Source: Ruminococcaceae bacterium UBA7212 (GTDB taxonomy: Bacteria; Bacillota; Clostridia; Oscillospirales; Acutalibacteraceae). From it: DNA of 37,324 nt. The stretch covers positions 1 to 37,324 of the forward strand of contig DKUE01000011.1 of assembly GCA_002490525.1 (NCBI GenBank), given 5' to 3'. Shown here one piece after another: positions 24,003-32,502 of this stretch (position 1 is the first letter of the stretch; each line of letters starts with the position of its first letter). Made by a program: the position numbers and the translations under genes. The notes beneath the pieces are model-generated. The model was not told where the DNA came from. It saw only the letters and a list, made by a program, of their open reading frames with translations, and ran no database searches.

Positions 24003-24446
24003 TCACCTGTCTATCTCCACAATTTCTTCGGGAATACCGAGCTTTTCCTTTAAACAGGTACAAATTACATCTGCATCTGCATCTGTTTTCAGTTTCAGTG
24101 TGGTTAAAATCAGATAGTTATCTGTATCTGTTTCGGTATTCAGCTGTATTTTTTCAACCTCAATCCCGTTTTCCGCAAGCGTAGCACGAATGACTTGTTC
24201 TAATGCGGTATCGTAGGTATTGCTTTCTGTATTTTCGGTACTGTCATACCAATCCGCTTTCGAAAGCAGTGTGTCTGCATCTATATCCAAATGCGTAAAC
24301 GGTTGAAGCATAACCAAAAGCATCAATAGTATCATCAGTATTTCGCCTGCTTTTTTGATATTCCCCTGCGGAAACATAATTTTGTACAGTACAACAATTA
24401 CTGCAAAAATACAGACGGACGAGCCCCATTCTATCATTTTTTCCAT
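24003..24446 (-). CDS. spoIIIAF: Stage III sporulation protein AF
   Basis: 147 residues. Two N-terminal membrane helices (about 8-24 and 34-51) are followed by a soluble domain. The final block, LKTDADADVICTCLKEKLGIPEEIVEIDR, fits the family's ring-building fold. The ATG at 24446 follows GAGGG. It lies 4 bp after spoIIIAE. Confidence 0.9.
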   Translation of the reverse strand: MEKMIEWGSSVCIFAVIVVLYKIMFPQGNIKKAGEILMILLMLLVMLQPFTHLDIDADTLLSKADWYDSTENTESNTYDTALEQVIRATLAENGIEVEKIQLNTETDTDNYLILTTLKLKTDADADVICTCLKEKLGIPEEIVEIDR

Positions 24447-24450
24447 CTTT

Positions 24451-25569
24451 CTACCCTCTGAACTGTAGAATAATTCCGGTAGATACAGTGAATAAAAAAG
24501 CCGTAAAAATCACAAAAACATTCACCAGCGACACTGTGGCACTGATACCCTCCAGCATCTTTTTCATTTGTGTGAGACCCAGCATGCCACTGACAGCAGC
24601 CGCAAAGGAAACGGAAAAATACCATAACAGCAAATCCAAAACCACCGGAAGATTTATCAGCGTGATGACTAAAATACCGAAGATGCCTATGGTATTTTTA
24701 ATCATCGAGATACTGCCCAATATTGAGGTGAAACTATCGCCAAGTGCACTGCCGACTATCGGAATCGTACTGCCGACCAAAGTTTTTATTCCTTTGATTG
24801 CAACAGAATCCCCGGAAAAAGCCAAAGAACCTTTTATTGTCAGCAAGCCTGTGAATATTGCGGAAAATACTCCTAAAGTGATTTGAATCAACTTTTTGAA
24901 AAAGGCTGCCATGCTTTCAAAAGAAAACTTACTTTCGATTCCGCTTAAAATGTTCAGCACGAAAAATACTTGAACAATCGGCAAAAACGTATAAACCTGT
25001 ATGCCTGAAAAGAGATTGGAGACACCGACCATAACGGAGCTGTAGGCAGCAGAGGCCAGCGGTTTACCGCTCATCGCAATTACCCCGGCAAAGCCCGGAA
25101 TATAAACAAGCATAAAATCTGCACAAAGCTGTATAGCTGAAAAGGCGGCCGCGAGCGTTTCGGAAACCACAGGCAAAATCAGCATAACAATCCACAGTGT
25201 CGCAAATAATGAAAATGCGGTATGTATATCGCCTTTTTGCTGTGTAAAGCTTGACAAAACAGCATACAATATCAAAAAGGCCAACAGCATGCCTGTTGTG
25301 CGCAGGGGTACACGAAGTTTTCCGGTCAGAATCTGCAAGAATTCGGTAATGACCGCACGCGGGGAAAGCGAGAGCAAGGTTTCATAACTGATTTCTTCTA
25401 ATCCTAAATCAGCAATAACTTCTTTTGTATCTGCATCCACGGCTTCATAAATCTCGGAAAAAATGACTTCGGCTTCGGAGGTCTCTGCGGCGCTGACAGG
25501 TACAAACAGACAGCATATAGATATGACGAGAAAAATTGCAAATACAAATACTTTTTGAAAGCGCCTCAT
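24451..25569 (-). CDS. spoIIIAE: Stage III sporulation protein AE
   Basis: About 372 residues. A cleavable-looking signal peptide (RRFQKVFVFAIFLVISICCLFVPVSA) precedes an extracytoplasmic segment and seven or so membrane helices. Conserved blocks include GKPLASAAYSSVMVGVSNLFSG and GSTIPIVGSALGDSFTSILGS. The ATG at 25569 was chosen because it overlaps the spoIIIAD stop as ATGA and AGGATGG is 8 bases upstream; the ATG four codons earlier is too close to any ribosome site. Confidence 0.94.
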   Translation of the reverse strand: MRRFQKVFVFAIFLVISICCLFVPVSAAETSEAEVIFSEIYEAVDADTKEVIADLGLEEISYETLLSLSPRAVITEFLQILTGKLRVPLRTTGMLLAFLILYAVLSSFTQQKGDIHTAFSLFATLWIVMLILPVVSETLAAAFSAIQLCADFMLVYIPGFAGVIAMSGKPLASAAYSSVMVGVSNLFSGIQVYTFLPIVQVFFVLNILSGIESKFSFESMAAFFKKLIQITLGVFSAIFTGLLTIKGSLAFSGDSVAIKGIKTLVGSTIPIVGSALGDSFTSILGSISMIKNTIGIFGILVITLINLPVVLDLLLWYFSVSFAAAVSGMLGLTQMKKMLEGISATVSLVNVFVIFTAFLFTVSTGIILQFRG

Positions 25570-25949
25570 GCATTTAACCATCCTAATGAAATTTCCGCAA
25601 GCTGTTTTGCGGCCGGCAAAGCCATCAGCAAAACAGAGAGCTTTGCGGTTATTTCAACTGCAGAGGCAAGCGTTTGCTCTCCGCAGTCTCTGCATATATC
25701 CGCGGCAATCTGTGCAGTAACAGAAAGCCCGATTGCTTTTAACAAAAGCTTCACCATGGCGCTGTTTTCAGAAAATAAGGACTGTATTTCTTCCGTTTCG
25801 GAAATAGCGGCGGACAGCGCTGTAAATACGGTAATTCCGACAAAAGCCAAAACAGCCAATTTAAATAATAATGCAAAATCTGTTCGGTACTGTTTCAAAA
25901 AAACTAAAACAGCCGCACTGATTACGCAAAGTATAGCAAGCTTTATCAT
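25566..25949 (-). CDS. spoIIIAD: Stage III sporulation protein AD
   Basis: 127 residues with three or four hydrophobic helices. Family features: LFKLAVLAFVGITVFTAL, the IGLSVTAQIAADICRDCGEQTLASAVEITAKL block and a final AEISLGWLN. An inner-membrane component of the SpoIIIA-SpoIIQ complex. It follows spoIIIAC by 6 bp and overlaps spoIIIAE by 4 bp. Confidence 0.93.
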   Translation of the reverse strand: MIKLAILCVISAAVLVFLKQYRTDFALLFKLAVLAFVGITVFTALSAAISETEEIQSLFSENSAMVKLLLKAIGLSVTAQIAADICRDCGEQTLASAVEITAKLSVLLMALPAAKQLAEISLGWLNA

Positions 25950-25955
25950 CTTATT

Positions 25956-26150
25956 TTATAAATCAAAAATGGATTGAACCATATCATAAAGTGTATGCAT
26001 TTGCGGCAAGAGCATCACCGCAATCACTAAAATTCCTGCAAGTACAGTCAGCATGGCATATTCATCCCGCCCGGATTTGGAAAGAATCTGTTGTAAAACG
26101 GCAACTATAATTCCAATCGCTGCGATTTTAAAAATAAATGTGATTTCCAT
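25956..26150 (-). CDS. spoIIIAC: Stage III sporulation protein AC
   Basis: 64 residues with two membrane helices (about 5-22 and 32-49). The charged turn LSKSGRDEYAMLTVLAG is the SpoIIIAC signature. GGAGGAAAT precedes the ATG. Confidence 0.93.
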   Translation of the reverse strand: MEITFIFKIAAIGIIVAVLQQILSKSGRDEYAMLTVLAGILVIAVMLLPQMHTLYDMVQSIFDL

Positions 26151-26162
26151 ATTTCCTCCGCA

Positions 26163-26675
26163 TTACAGCAGTAAAATCGTGAAAAATATGCCGGAAAGGA
26201 TTCCGAGTGTGCAGTACAGCCGCGATTTCGTCTGTGCGGTTTTACGCAATTCATCCGCCTGCATTTCAAGTTGTGTAATAAAAAAGGTGCAATTCGCACG
26301 TTGACCGTATTTATCTGTGGAGCCGAAGGACTCTGAAAAAGCCGAAATTAATTCCTTTTCCTGTGATTGGAGTGCAGAAGACGGGGCATATTTTTGCAAG
26401 GCAGTATTCCAGGCTGTTTGAAGCGAGTCACCATTGAAAAATTGCTGTGCTACAAGGTGAATAAAAGAAAAATTCTGAAATTCTTCGCTTTCCGAAAGCT
26501 TTTGCAGCAAACTGTCCGTAGGGGTCAACGCATATTCAATTTGCGTTTGAATCGCAGTGAGCAAACGGACAAACTTTTCTGTTTCACGCACACGTTTACG
26601 CACCTGCGCGGACAAATGCACGCCCATCCAAATGCAAAAGCCCAGAATCAGCAGAACCCCCGCATATTTCAACAT
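26163..26675 (-). CDS. spoIIIAB: Stage III sporulation protein AB
   Basis: 170 residues, resembling type II secretion GspF-related proteins. One N-terminal helix (KYAGVLLILGFCIWMGVHLS), a helical cytosolic core with YALTPTDSLLQKL, a GQRANCTFFITQLEMQADELRK region, and a C-terminal membrane helix. The ATG at 26675 has AGGTGA 6 bases upstream; the GTG three codons earlier lies inside that site. The first 80 bases overlap the 3' end of spoIIIAA in another frame. Confidence 0.93.
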   Translation of the reverse strand: MLKYAGVLLILGFCIWMGVHLSAQVRKRVRETEKFVRLLTAIQTQIEYALTPTDSLLQKLSESEEFQNFSFIHLVAQQFFNGDSLQTAWNTALQKYAPSSALQSQEKELISAFSESFGSTDKYGQRANCTFFITQLEMQADELRKTAQTKSRLYCTLGILSGIFFTILLL

Positions 26676-27618
26676 CTTGTTCACCTGCTTTTACAATACC
26701 CGTAACCTTGCCGACCTGCTCCTTTGTTCCCAATACAAGGACGGTATCAAAAATTTTGTCCGCAAACAGAGGCTTCAGGCTCTGCCGTGCATAAAGCGTT
26801 TCAATACTGTCCGCATGTGCTGTTGCAACAAATTTCACCCCGCAACGCACACCCTCTGCGATTGCTCCGACATCTTCTGAAGAACCGATTTCATCACAAA
26901 AAATAATATCCGGTGAAAGGGCGCGAACCGCTAAAGAAATCCCTTCCGCTTTTGAATACCCGGAAAGAATATCCAACGTATTTCCCCTGCCTGATTCAAA
27001 ACGCGTTGCCGGAAACAATTCACTGCGTTCATCTATGACTGTACATTTTACAGGCGTGCCGATGTAGCCGTTTGCCAGTTCAGTTGCCAGTGCACGCAAT
27101 ACAGTTGTTTTTCCTGACATTGGTGCACCAACCAGTAAGAGATTTTGCAAACCGCTTTGGAATCCGAGGAGCAGCGTTTCCCGAGCGGCGTTCGGAATCT
27201 CTTTTGCAATTCGAATATTCAGCGCAGAAATTTCCCGTATACCGATTATTTTTCCGTTCTCTGTGACAGCGGTCCCGCAAAGACCGATGCGGTGTCCGCC
27301 TGCTACAGTCAGACAACCGTTTTTTAAATCTTCCTGATGGCTGTGCACAGAATAACCGCAGGCATGTGTGACTATATCCTGAAGCTCATGCTGTGATGTA
27401 CAAAAGAGATGTTCAGAACGCATATATGTCGGTTTACCGCCGACAGTGAGATAAAAACTGCGTGCAGGACTGACAAGAAGCATCGGACCGTTTGCCCGCA
27501 GACGAAGTTCGATTAATGAATTTAAAAGACTCGGTGGCAGATTGAAGAAAAGCTCCCGTATTCTTTTTGGAAGAATAGCAGAAATTTGTATGAATTCTTC
27601 TTGAATTTGTGCATCCAT
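26596..27618 (-). CDS. spoIIIAA: Stage III sporulation protein AA, AAA-type ATPase
   Basis: 340 residues. The ATPase that powers the SpoIIIA-SpoIIQ channel, related to secretion-type ATPases. Walker A is GAPMSGKT (164-171), Walker B is PDIIFCDEIGS (236-246), with a sensor region VATAHADS near 265. The N-terminal half contains ELRLRANGP and GGHRIGLCG. It is about 30 residues longer than the Bacillus protein (307); the extra C-terminal tail lies largely in the stretch overlapping spoIIIAB. The ATG at 27618 has GAGGTG upstream. First gene of the eight-gene operon. Confidence 0.94.
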   Translation of the reverse strand: MDAQIQEEFIQISAILPKRIRELFFNLPPSLLNSLIELRLRANGPMLLVSPARSFYLTVGGKPTYMRSEHLFCTSQHELQDIVTHACGYSVHSHQEDLKNGCLTVAGGHRIGLCGTAVTENGKIIGIREISALNIRIAKEIPNAARETLLLGFQSGLQNLLLVGAPMSGKTTVLRALATELANGYIGTPVKCTVIDERSELFPATRFESGRGNTLDILSGYSKAEGISLAVRALSPDIIFCDEIGSSEDVGAIAEGVRCGVKFVATAHADSIETLYARQSLKPLFADKIFDTVLVLGTKEQVGKVTGIVKAGEQDVEICGGSADSGLLHLDGRAFVRAGA

Positions 27619-27636
27619 TGTTTTTCACCTCAATTC

Positions 27637-27665
27637 AATATATGGTTACTTGTCCCGAAATAGAA
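27637..27665 (-). promoter_or_regulatory. Candidate sigma-E promoter of the spoIIIA operon
   Basis: On minus, TTCTATT (27665-27659), 14 bases, CATATATT (27644-27637): a fair match to the sigma-E pattern. Transcription would begin about 10-12 bases before the spoIIIAA start, near its GAGGTG ribosome site. The operon is sigma-E dependent in Bacillus. Confidence 0.45.
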
Positions 27666-27675
27666 CAACTATTTC

Positions 27676-27704
27676 TTGAAACAAAAAAACCACTGTGCTA
27701 TACT
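27676..27704 (+). promoter_or_regulatory. Sigma-A promoter of yfhO
   Basis: TTGAAA (27676-27681), 17 bases, TATACT (27699-27704). It lies 42 bases before the chosen yfhO start and shows that the longer in-frame start at 27695 is untranscribed. Confidence 0.72.
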
Positions 27705-27745
27705 ATACATATCTTGAGAGCCCAACTTTGCAAAGGATTGTGGAT

Positions 27746-30589
27746 ATGAAAGCGATAAAAACAAAAAGAACAAACTCACTTTTTAAAGAAAACAAATTTA
27801 TATTTGTTTCCGGACTGTGTGCGCTTGCCATTATGGTACTTGTCTATTTTTGCTATGATTTGATTCCGTTCGGAGATATGACAATTCTGCGTATGGATCT
27901 TTACCATCAATACGGTCCGTTATTTGCAGAATTGTATGACCGACTGACCTCTGGCGGTTCCCTGTTGTATTCTTGGGAATCCGGACTCGGCGGTAGTTTT
28001 TTGGGAAACTTTTTGAATTATTTATCCAGTCCGCTTTCTTTTATCGTTTTGTTATTCGGACATGAGAATATTACGGAAGCAATTTCTGTTTTAATTCTGA
28101 TAAAAGCGGTATTGTCTGCCTGCTCATTTTCCTATTATTTAAAACAGTCCTTTGGCAAAAACGACATAACGATTTCTGCATTCGGGGTGCTGTATGCATT
28201 CTGCGGGTACTTTGTTGCCTATTACTGGAATGTCATGTGGCTGGACGCAATGTATCTTTTCCCGCTGATTATTTTGGGTATTGAAAGAATTATCTGCAAA
28301 GGGCGTCCTGCGCTTTACTGTGCCACTTTGGCTTTGATGTTTTTGTCCAATTATTACATGGCGTATATGGTTTGCATATTTGCTGTTTTATATTTTCTGA
28401 CTTACTATTTCGCACATTACCCACTGACACAAAAATTTTCAGAAACGATTGCGGACGGCGCGAAAAAGCCAGGGCTCTTTCAAAAACTCAAAAATTCCGT
28501 ATTCTACTGTTCAGGATGGAAATTTGCCTTCTATTCATTGCTGGCAGTCGGTTTGGTTGCTGTTATCATTTTACCGTTGATTGAAGTACTGTCGGCAAGT
28601 TCCGCAACATCGGGAAGCGCACCCACGGACTATAAAAAATATTTTACCGCGTTTGACTTTTTGGCAAATCACCTATCGGCAACCGATCCCACCATTCGCA
28701 GCAGCGGGTCCGATGTGTTGCCCAATGTATATTGCGGCATTCTTACCCTTCTTTTGGTGCCGCTGTATTTGTTCTGTAAAAAAATACCTGTGCGTGAAAA
28801 AACGGCTTACATCTGTCTGCTGGCTGTACTCTATTTCAGCTTTGCAATTAACTATTTAAATTTCTTCTGGCACGGGTTTCATTTTCCAAACGATTTACCC
28901 TATCGGTTTTCCTTTATGTATTCTTTTGTTTTATTGCAAATGGCCTACAAAGCCTTTATACATTTAAAGGAGTTCACAGGCAGGCAAATACTGACTGTCG
29001 GCATTTCTCTGGTCGGGTTTATTGTACTGACAGAAAAATTAACTTCTAAAAATGTAGACAATATCACACTGCTGATCAGCTTAGTTTTTGCTGTCGGGTA
29101 CACAGCCATACTTCATCTGTTCCGGGATAAGCGCTTTACTGCCTCTGTGGTATCTGTACTATTGCTTTGCGCAGTGGTCTCTGAGGTAGCGATCGGAAAC
29201 ACCAATAAGTATTCTATGAATCAGTCAAAAACCAATTACACATCGGATTATACAGCTTTCCGAGAAGTAAAAGACCGATTGGATTCAACGGACGGATCTT
29301 TTTACCGTATGGAGCTGACTCATTTGCGGACAAGAATGGACCCGAGCTGGTACAATTATAATGGCGTATCCGTTTTTTCCTCTATGGCATATGAAAAAAC
29401 TGCAAATTTACAGCAGGATATCGGCATGTTCGGTAATTACATCAACAGTTACACCTATCATCTGCAAACTCCTGTTTACAATGCCATGTTTGGTCTAAAA
29501 TATATTGTTGATAACGAAAGCACCGCGATGAATACGCTTTTATATAAAGAACTGTTTACTGTGGATAAGTTTACGGCTTATGAGAATCTCTATTCTTTAC
29601 CGATTGCTTTTGCCTGCAACAGTGATGTGGTGGACTGGACATCAAACACGCACACAGACCCGTTTTTATCACAGCAGGAATGGTTTTATTTTGCAACGGG
29701 CATAGACAATGTTTTCCGTAAACTTCCAATTCAGTATGTGGATTATGACAACGTTGCCGAGCTGTCCGACAGCGAGCTTGCCACGGGCGATATGAGTTTT
29801 AAAAAGCTGAATTCCTCTGCGAACGGCAAGCTTACATTGGAACTGATGCCGGAGCGCTCTGAAAATGTATATGTTTATATAAAATCCGGTAAAATGGATA
29901 CGGCTACAGTTACTGCAAATCTGTTCACAAAAACAATTAACACAGGTGACGGCTATATTGCCGATTTAGGACTCCGTTCTGCCGGGGAAACCATAACCGT
30001 TGAATTACCGATAAAAAGCACCGAAAGCGAAGGTACACTGGAATTTTATGCATATTCCTTGGATTCTTCTGCATTTAAGAGAGGTTACAGCCTTTTGGCA
30101 GATGACGGTCAATTTGAAATTACCTCTTACAGTGATACTGAGCTTATCGGTTCTCTAACCGCAAAAGAAAACGAAGTTGTATTCACATCCATTCCTTACG
30201 ATGAAAACTGGTATATCTATGTAGATGGAAAACGTATATTCAAAGAGGATATTCTTGCAGTATCCGACGGCTTACTTGCGTTTCGTGTGGGCGCAGGTGC
30301 CCACACGGTCACAATGCGATATGCCTCTGTAGGATTGAGCGCCGGCAGTACAGTTACGATTATCGCTATCCTTTTGGCAACCTTCTTGGTGATTTGCCGC
30401 CGCCGTGAATGGCTTTTCTATAAGCCGAGTCGCATAGAAAAATGGAAAACCTTTAGCGGCGGAGCTTTGGAAACAGACACTTTCAACGCCGACAAAAAAG
30501 CGGAAACAGAAGCGAACCGTTTACTTGCGGAATATCTTGATTTGGATATCGTTGTAGAAGAAAAGAGGAAAACGCCTGAGGACCAATAA
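27746..30589 (+). CDS. yfhO: YfhO family polytopic membrane protein
   Basis: A large (947-residue) GT-C-like membrane protein. A basic N-terminus is followed by about a dozen membrane helices up to residue about 490, then a large extracytoplasmic domain (about 495-860), a final helix (SAGSTVTIIAILLATFLVIC) and a charged tail of about 60 residues. GDMTILRMDLYHQYGPLFAEL early and the Y-N-W-M-W-L-D-type loop (YYWNVMWLDAMYLFPL) are family hallmarks. In Bacillus and Listeria, YfhO homologues work with a CsbB-type glycosyltransferase and a GtcA flippase to glycosylate lipoteichoic acid or other polymers. Neither partner is in this window. The ATG at 27746 has AAAGGA upstream and fits the promoter. 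Confidence 0.88.
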   Translation: MKAIKTKRTNSLFKENKFIFVSGLCALAIMVLVYFCYDLIPFGDMTILRMDLYHQYGPLFAELYDRLTSGGSLLYSWESGLGGSFLGNFLNYLSSPLSFIVLLFGHENITEAISVLILIKAVLSACSFSYYLKQSFGKNDITISAFGVLYAFCGYFVAYYWNVMWLDAMYLFPLIILGIERIICKGRPALYCATLALMFLSNYYMAYMVCIFAVLYFLTYYFAHYPLTQKFSETIADGAKKPGLFQKLKNSVFYCSGWKFAFYSLLAVGLVAVIILPLIEVLSASSATSGSAPTDYKKYFTAFDFLANHLSATDPTIRSSGSDVLPNVYCGILTLLLVPLYLFCKKIPVREKTAYICLLAVLYFSFAINYLNFFWHGFHFPNDLPYRFSFMYSFVLLQMAYKAFIHLKEFTGRQILTVGISLVGFIVLTEKLTSKNVDNITLLISLVFAVGYTAILHLFRDKRFTASVVSVLLLCAVVSEVAIGNTNKYSMNQSKTNYTSDYTAFREVKDRLDSTDGSFYRMELTHLRTRMDPSWYNYNGVSVFSSMAYEKTANLQQDIGMFGNYINSYTYHLQTPVYNAMFGLKYIVDNESTAMNTLLYKELFTVDKFTAYENLYSLPIAFACNSDVVDWTSNTHTDPFLSQQEWFYFATGIDNVFRKLPIQYVDYDNVAELSDSELATGDMSFKKLNSSANGKLTLELMPERSENVYVYIKSGKMDTATVTANLFTKTINTGDGYIADLGLRSAGETITVELPIKSTESEGTLEFYAYSLDSSAFKRGYSLLADDGQFEITSYSDTELIGSLTAKENEVVFTSIPYDENWYIYVDGKRIFKEDILAVSDGLLAFRVGAGAHTVTMRYASVGLSAGSTVTIIAILLATFLVICRRREWLFYKPSRIEKWKTFSGGALETDTFNADKKAETEANRLLAEYLDLDIVVEEKRKTPEDQ

Positions 30590-30620
30590 ACAGACTGATG
30601 TTTTTACCGCATAAAAATCG

Positions 30621-30659
30621 GCACCGACCTATCAATATTTTGATAAGTCGGTGCTTTTT
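30621..30659. terminator. Terminator between yfhO and nanE
   Basis: GCACCGACCTATCA and TGATAAGTCGGTGC form a long stem (one mismatch in the middle) with TTTTTG after it on +. On minus it is followed by CGATTTTT, so it may end the convergent nan operon too. Confidence 0.85.
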
Positions 30660-30680
30660 GTGATTTATGCTTATAAATTA

Positions 30681-31370
30681 TTATTGACTTTGTGCTTCAT
30701 CTGTAACTTTTCGGAAACGTGCGGTAATATCTTTCGGTCGGGTAACCGCGGAGCCGATGACAACGGCATAAGGCTTTGCTTCCCAAACCTTTTTTAATTG
30801 CGCCGCCTCCCAAATGCCGCCTTCGGCAATAATTTTGGCGTGCAGTGTATTTACCATTTCTGCAATAAATCCATAATCGGGAATGCAGATTCCTTTTGTG
30901 CTCTCTGTATAACTGCGCATCGTGCAGCCGATATAGTCAAAACCTAAAGAATCCGCCCATTTCGCTTCTTCCATATTAGAAATATCCGCCATAATTTCGA
31001 CTTGCGGCTTATGTGCACGGATATATGCAACCAGATCTTCAAGTTTTTCACCGTTCGGGCGATTGCGAAGTGTGGCATCTAAGGCTACGACTTCTGTATC
31101 CGTTTCTTCCAAAAGTGCTTTTACTTCTTTGCAAGTCGGTGTGATATATACATCACTGTCCGGATAAACTGCTTTAATGATGCCGATTGTCGGCAAATCA
31201 ACCTCTTGCTTAATGCTGTTGATATCCGACACATAATTACAGCGAATACCGTCTGCCCCGCCCTCTTTTGCGGCTTTTGCCATCAGATGCATAATATTGT
31301 AACCGTAAAGTGGTTCACCTTTTACTGCCTGACAGCTGATGATTAAGCTACCTTCCTTGATATGTGCCAT
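30681..31370 (-). CDS. nanE: N-acetylmannosamine-6-phosphate 2-epimerase
   Basis: Converts ManNAc-6-P to GlcNAc-6-P in sialic-acid catabolism. 229 residues, a (beta-alpha)8 barrel. Family blocks: GSLIISCQAVKGEPL (N-terminal strand), GGADGIRCN, VVALDATLRNRPNGE, DISNMEEAKWADSLGFDYIGCTMRSYT (the barrel's catalytic side) and AEGGIWEAAQLKK...AVVIGSAVTRP (phosphate site). GGAGG is 13 bases upstream of the ATG. It lies 17 bp after nanA. Confidence 0.95.
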   Translation of the reverse strand: MAHIKEGSLIISCQAVKGEPLYGYNIMHLMAKAAKEGGADGIRCNYVSDINSIKQEVDLPTIGIIKAVYPDSDVYITPTCKEVKALLEETDTEVVALDATLRNRPNGEKLEDLVAYIRAHKPQVEIMADISNMEEAKWADSLGFDYIGCTMRSYTESTKGICIPDYGFIAEMVNTLHAKIIAEGGIWEAAQLKKVWEAKPYAVVIGSAVTRPKDITARFRKVTDEAQSQ

Positions 31371-31387
31371 AAATTCTCATCCTCCGC

Positions 31388-32260
31388 TTATGATAATGCT
31401 TGCGCGATTTCTTTTGCCTTGTCTTTGCCCTCTTTAGTAAGCGGTAAGAACGGTTTTCTGCATTCGCCGACAGGCACACCGAGGTTTTTGAGAATTTCTT
31501 TTTCCATTTGGAACACGCCGTAAGGTATCATTGCTTCAATGAAACGGTTCGCTTTATCCTGCGCCTGCTGTGCACCGCGAATATCTCCGGCGTTGAACTT
31601 ATTGTAAATATCCAAAATAATATGCGGCATAAAATTGTAAGTACTGCCGATACCGCCGTCTGCACCCATGGAAAGACCTGCTACAAGCATTTCGTCGAAC
31701 CCATTAAAGACAAACAGGTCACGCGGCAGATGCTTGAACATTTCCAGTTCAAACAAGTTTTGTGAGGTGTGCTTAATGCCAAGCAGTTTCTCATCCTCTA
31801 AAAATCCGCGGACAACATCCAGCATAGCGTTAAAGCCGCCTGCATTCGGAAAATTATACATAAGCATCGGCAAAGATGTAGCATGCATAATGTCCGCATA
31901 GTACGTCTTAATCGCTTCCAAGGGAAATGCATAGTAAAACGGTGCAACTGCGCTGACAGCGTCAAATCCGCTTTCCTCTGCGACCTTCGCCATACGGATA
32001 GCGCTGTCGGTGGAAATCGCACCGACATGTGCAAATAAATTGCATTTCCCGCTGAGTTCCTTACCGATGATACGGAACACTTCCATGCGCTCCTCTTCAG
32101 TCAGCAAAAATCCCTCTCCCGTGCTGCCGCCGACATAAAGCCCGGTTAGCCCCGCAGAGACGCAGTGATTTGCTAACACTTTTAATGCCGCATAATCAAC
32201 ACTGCCGTCTGCATTAAACGGCGTCATTAACGCGGAATACACACCTTTAAAATCTTTCAT
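31388..32260 (-). CDS. nanA: N-acetylneuraminate lyase
   Basis: Cleaves N-acetylneuraminate to ManNAc and pyruvate. 290 residues, class I aldolase of the DapA/NAL superfamily. GGSTGEGF is at 44-51, Tyr135 in LMYNFPN, Schiff-base Lys163 in GIKHTSQN, and FNGFDEM-GADGGIGSTYNFMP are typical of NAL. The absence of the DapA arginine motif (YNFPNAGG instead of YNVPSRTG) excludes a second DapA. AGGAAG precedes the ATG, which overlaps the upstream stop (ATGA). A kinase (NanK) and transporter are not in this window. Confidence 0.94.
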   Translation of the reverse strand: MKDFKGVYSALMTPFNADGSVDYAALKVLANHCVSAGLTGLYVGGSTGEGFLLTEEERMEVFRIIGKELSGKCNLFAHVGAISTDSAIRMAKVAEESGFDAVSAVAPFYYAFPLEAIKTYYADIMHATSLPMLMYNFPNAGGFNAMLDVVRGFLEDEKLLGIKHTSQNLFELEMFKHLPRDLFVFNGFDEMLVAGLSMGADGGIGSTYNFMPHIILDIYNKFNAGDIRGAQQAQDKANRFIEAMIPYGVFQMEKEILKNLGVPVGECRKPFLPLTKEGKDKAKEIAQALS

Positions 32261-32502
32261 TGTTTTGCTTCCTTTCTATTCTCAGCCGCATCCAGCTTTT
32301 CACCGACAGATGCAAGCAGTTTATCGTTATTTAAAACAAATTTATCAAACGCATATTCTGCAATTCCCTGATAGTCCACAGAGAATCCACTGCGTCTTTC
32401 ACCGTACTTTTTGCGTACATGCTTTACGCACAACGCAACACACTCAAGCGTAATCCCTGCTAAAACCGTTCCGTAAAAATTCGACCATTTTTGTTTCTGC
32501 AT
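32257..32502 (-). CDS. Small unknown protein coupled to nanA
   Basis: 81 residues, not recognised. A basic start (QKQKWSNFYG) precedes a moderately hydrophobic segment at about 11-27 (TVLAGITLECVALCVKH), then a charged region with an amphipathic Leu/Val/Glu helix. One weak membrane helix is possible. GGAGG is 7 bases upstream of the ATG. The start shares bases with the stop of the DUF6873 gene, and its stop overlaps the nanA start (ATGA), so it is probably made together with both. No function can be assigned. Confidence 0.7.
   Translation of the reverse strand: MQKQKWSNFYGTVLAGITLECVALCVKHVRKKYGERRSGFSVDYQGIAEYAFDKFVLNNDKLLASVGEKLDAAENRKEAKQ

Noticed and set aside
31388..32260. A second dapA
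   Set aside because: The YNFPN and GIKHTS motifs and the neighbouring nanE fit N-acetylneuraminate lyase; the DapA arginine motif is missing.
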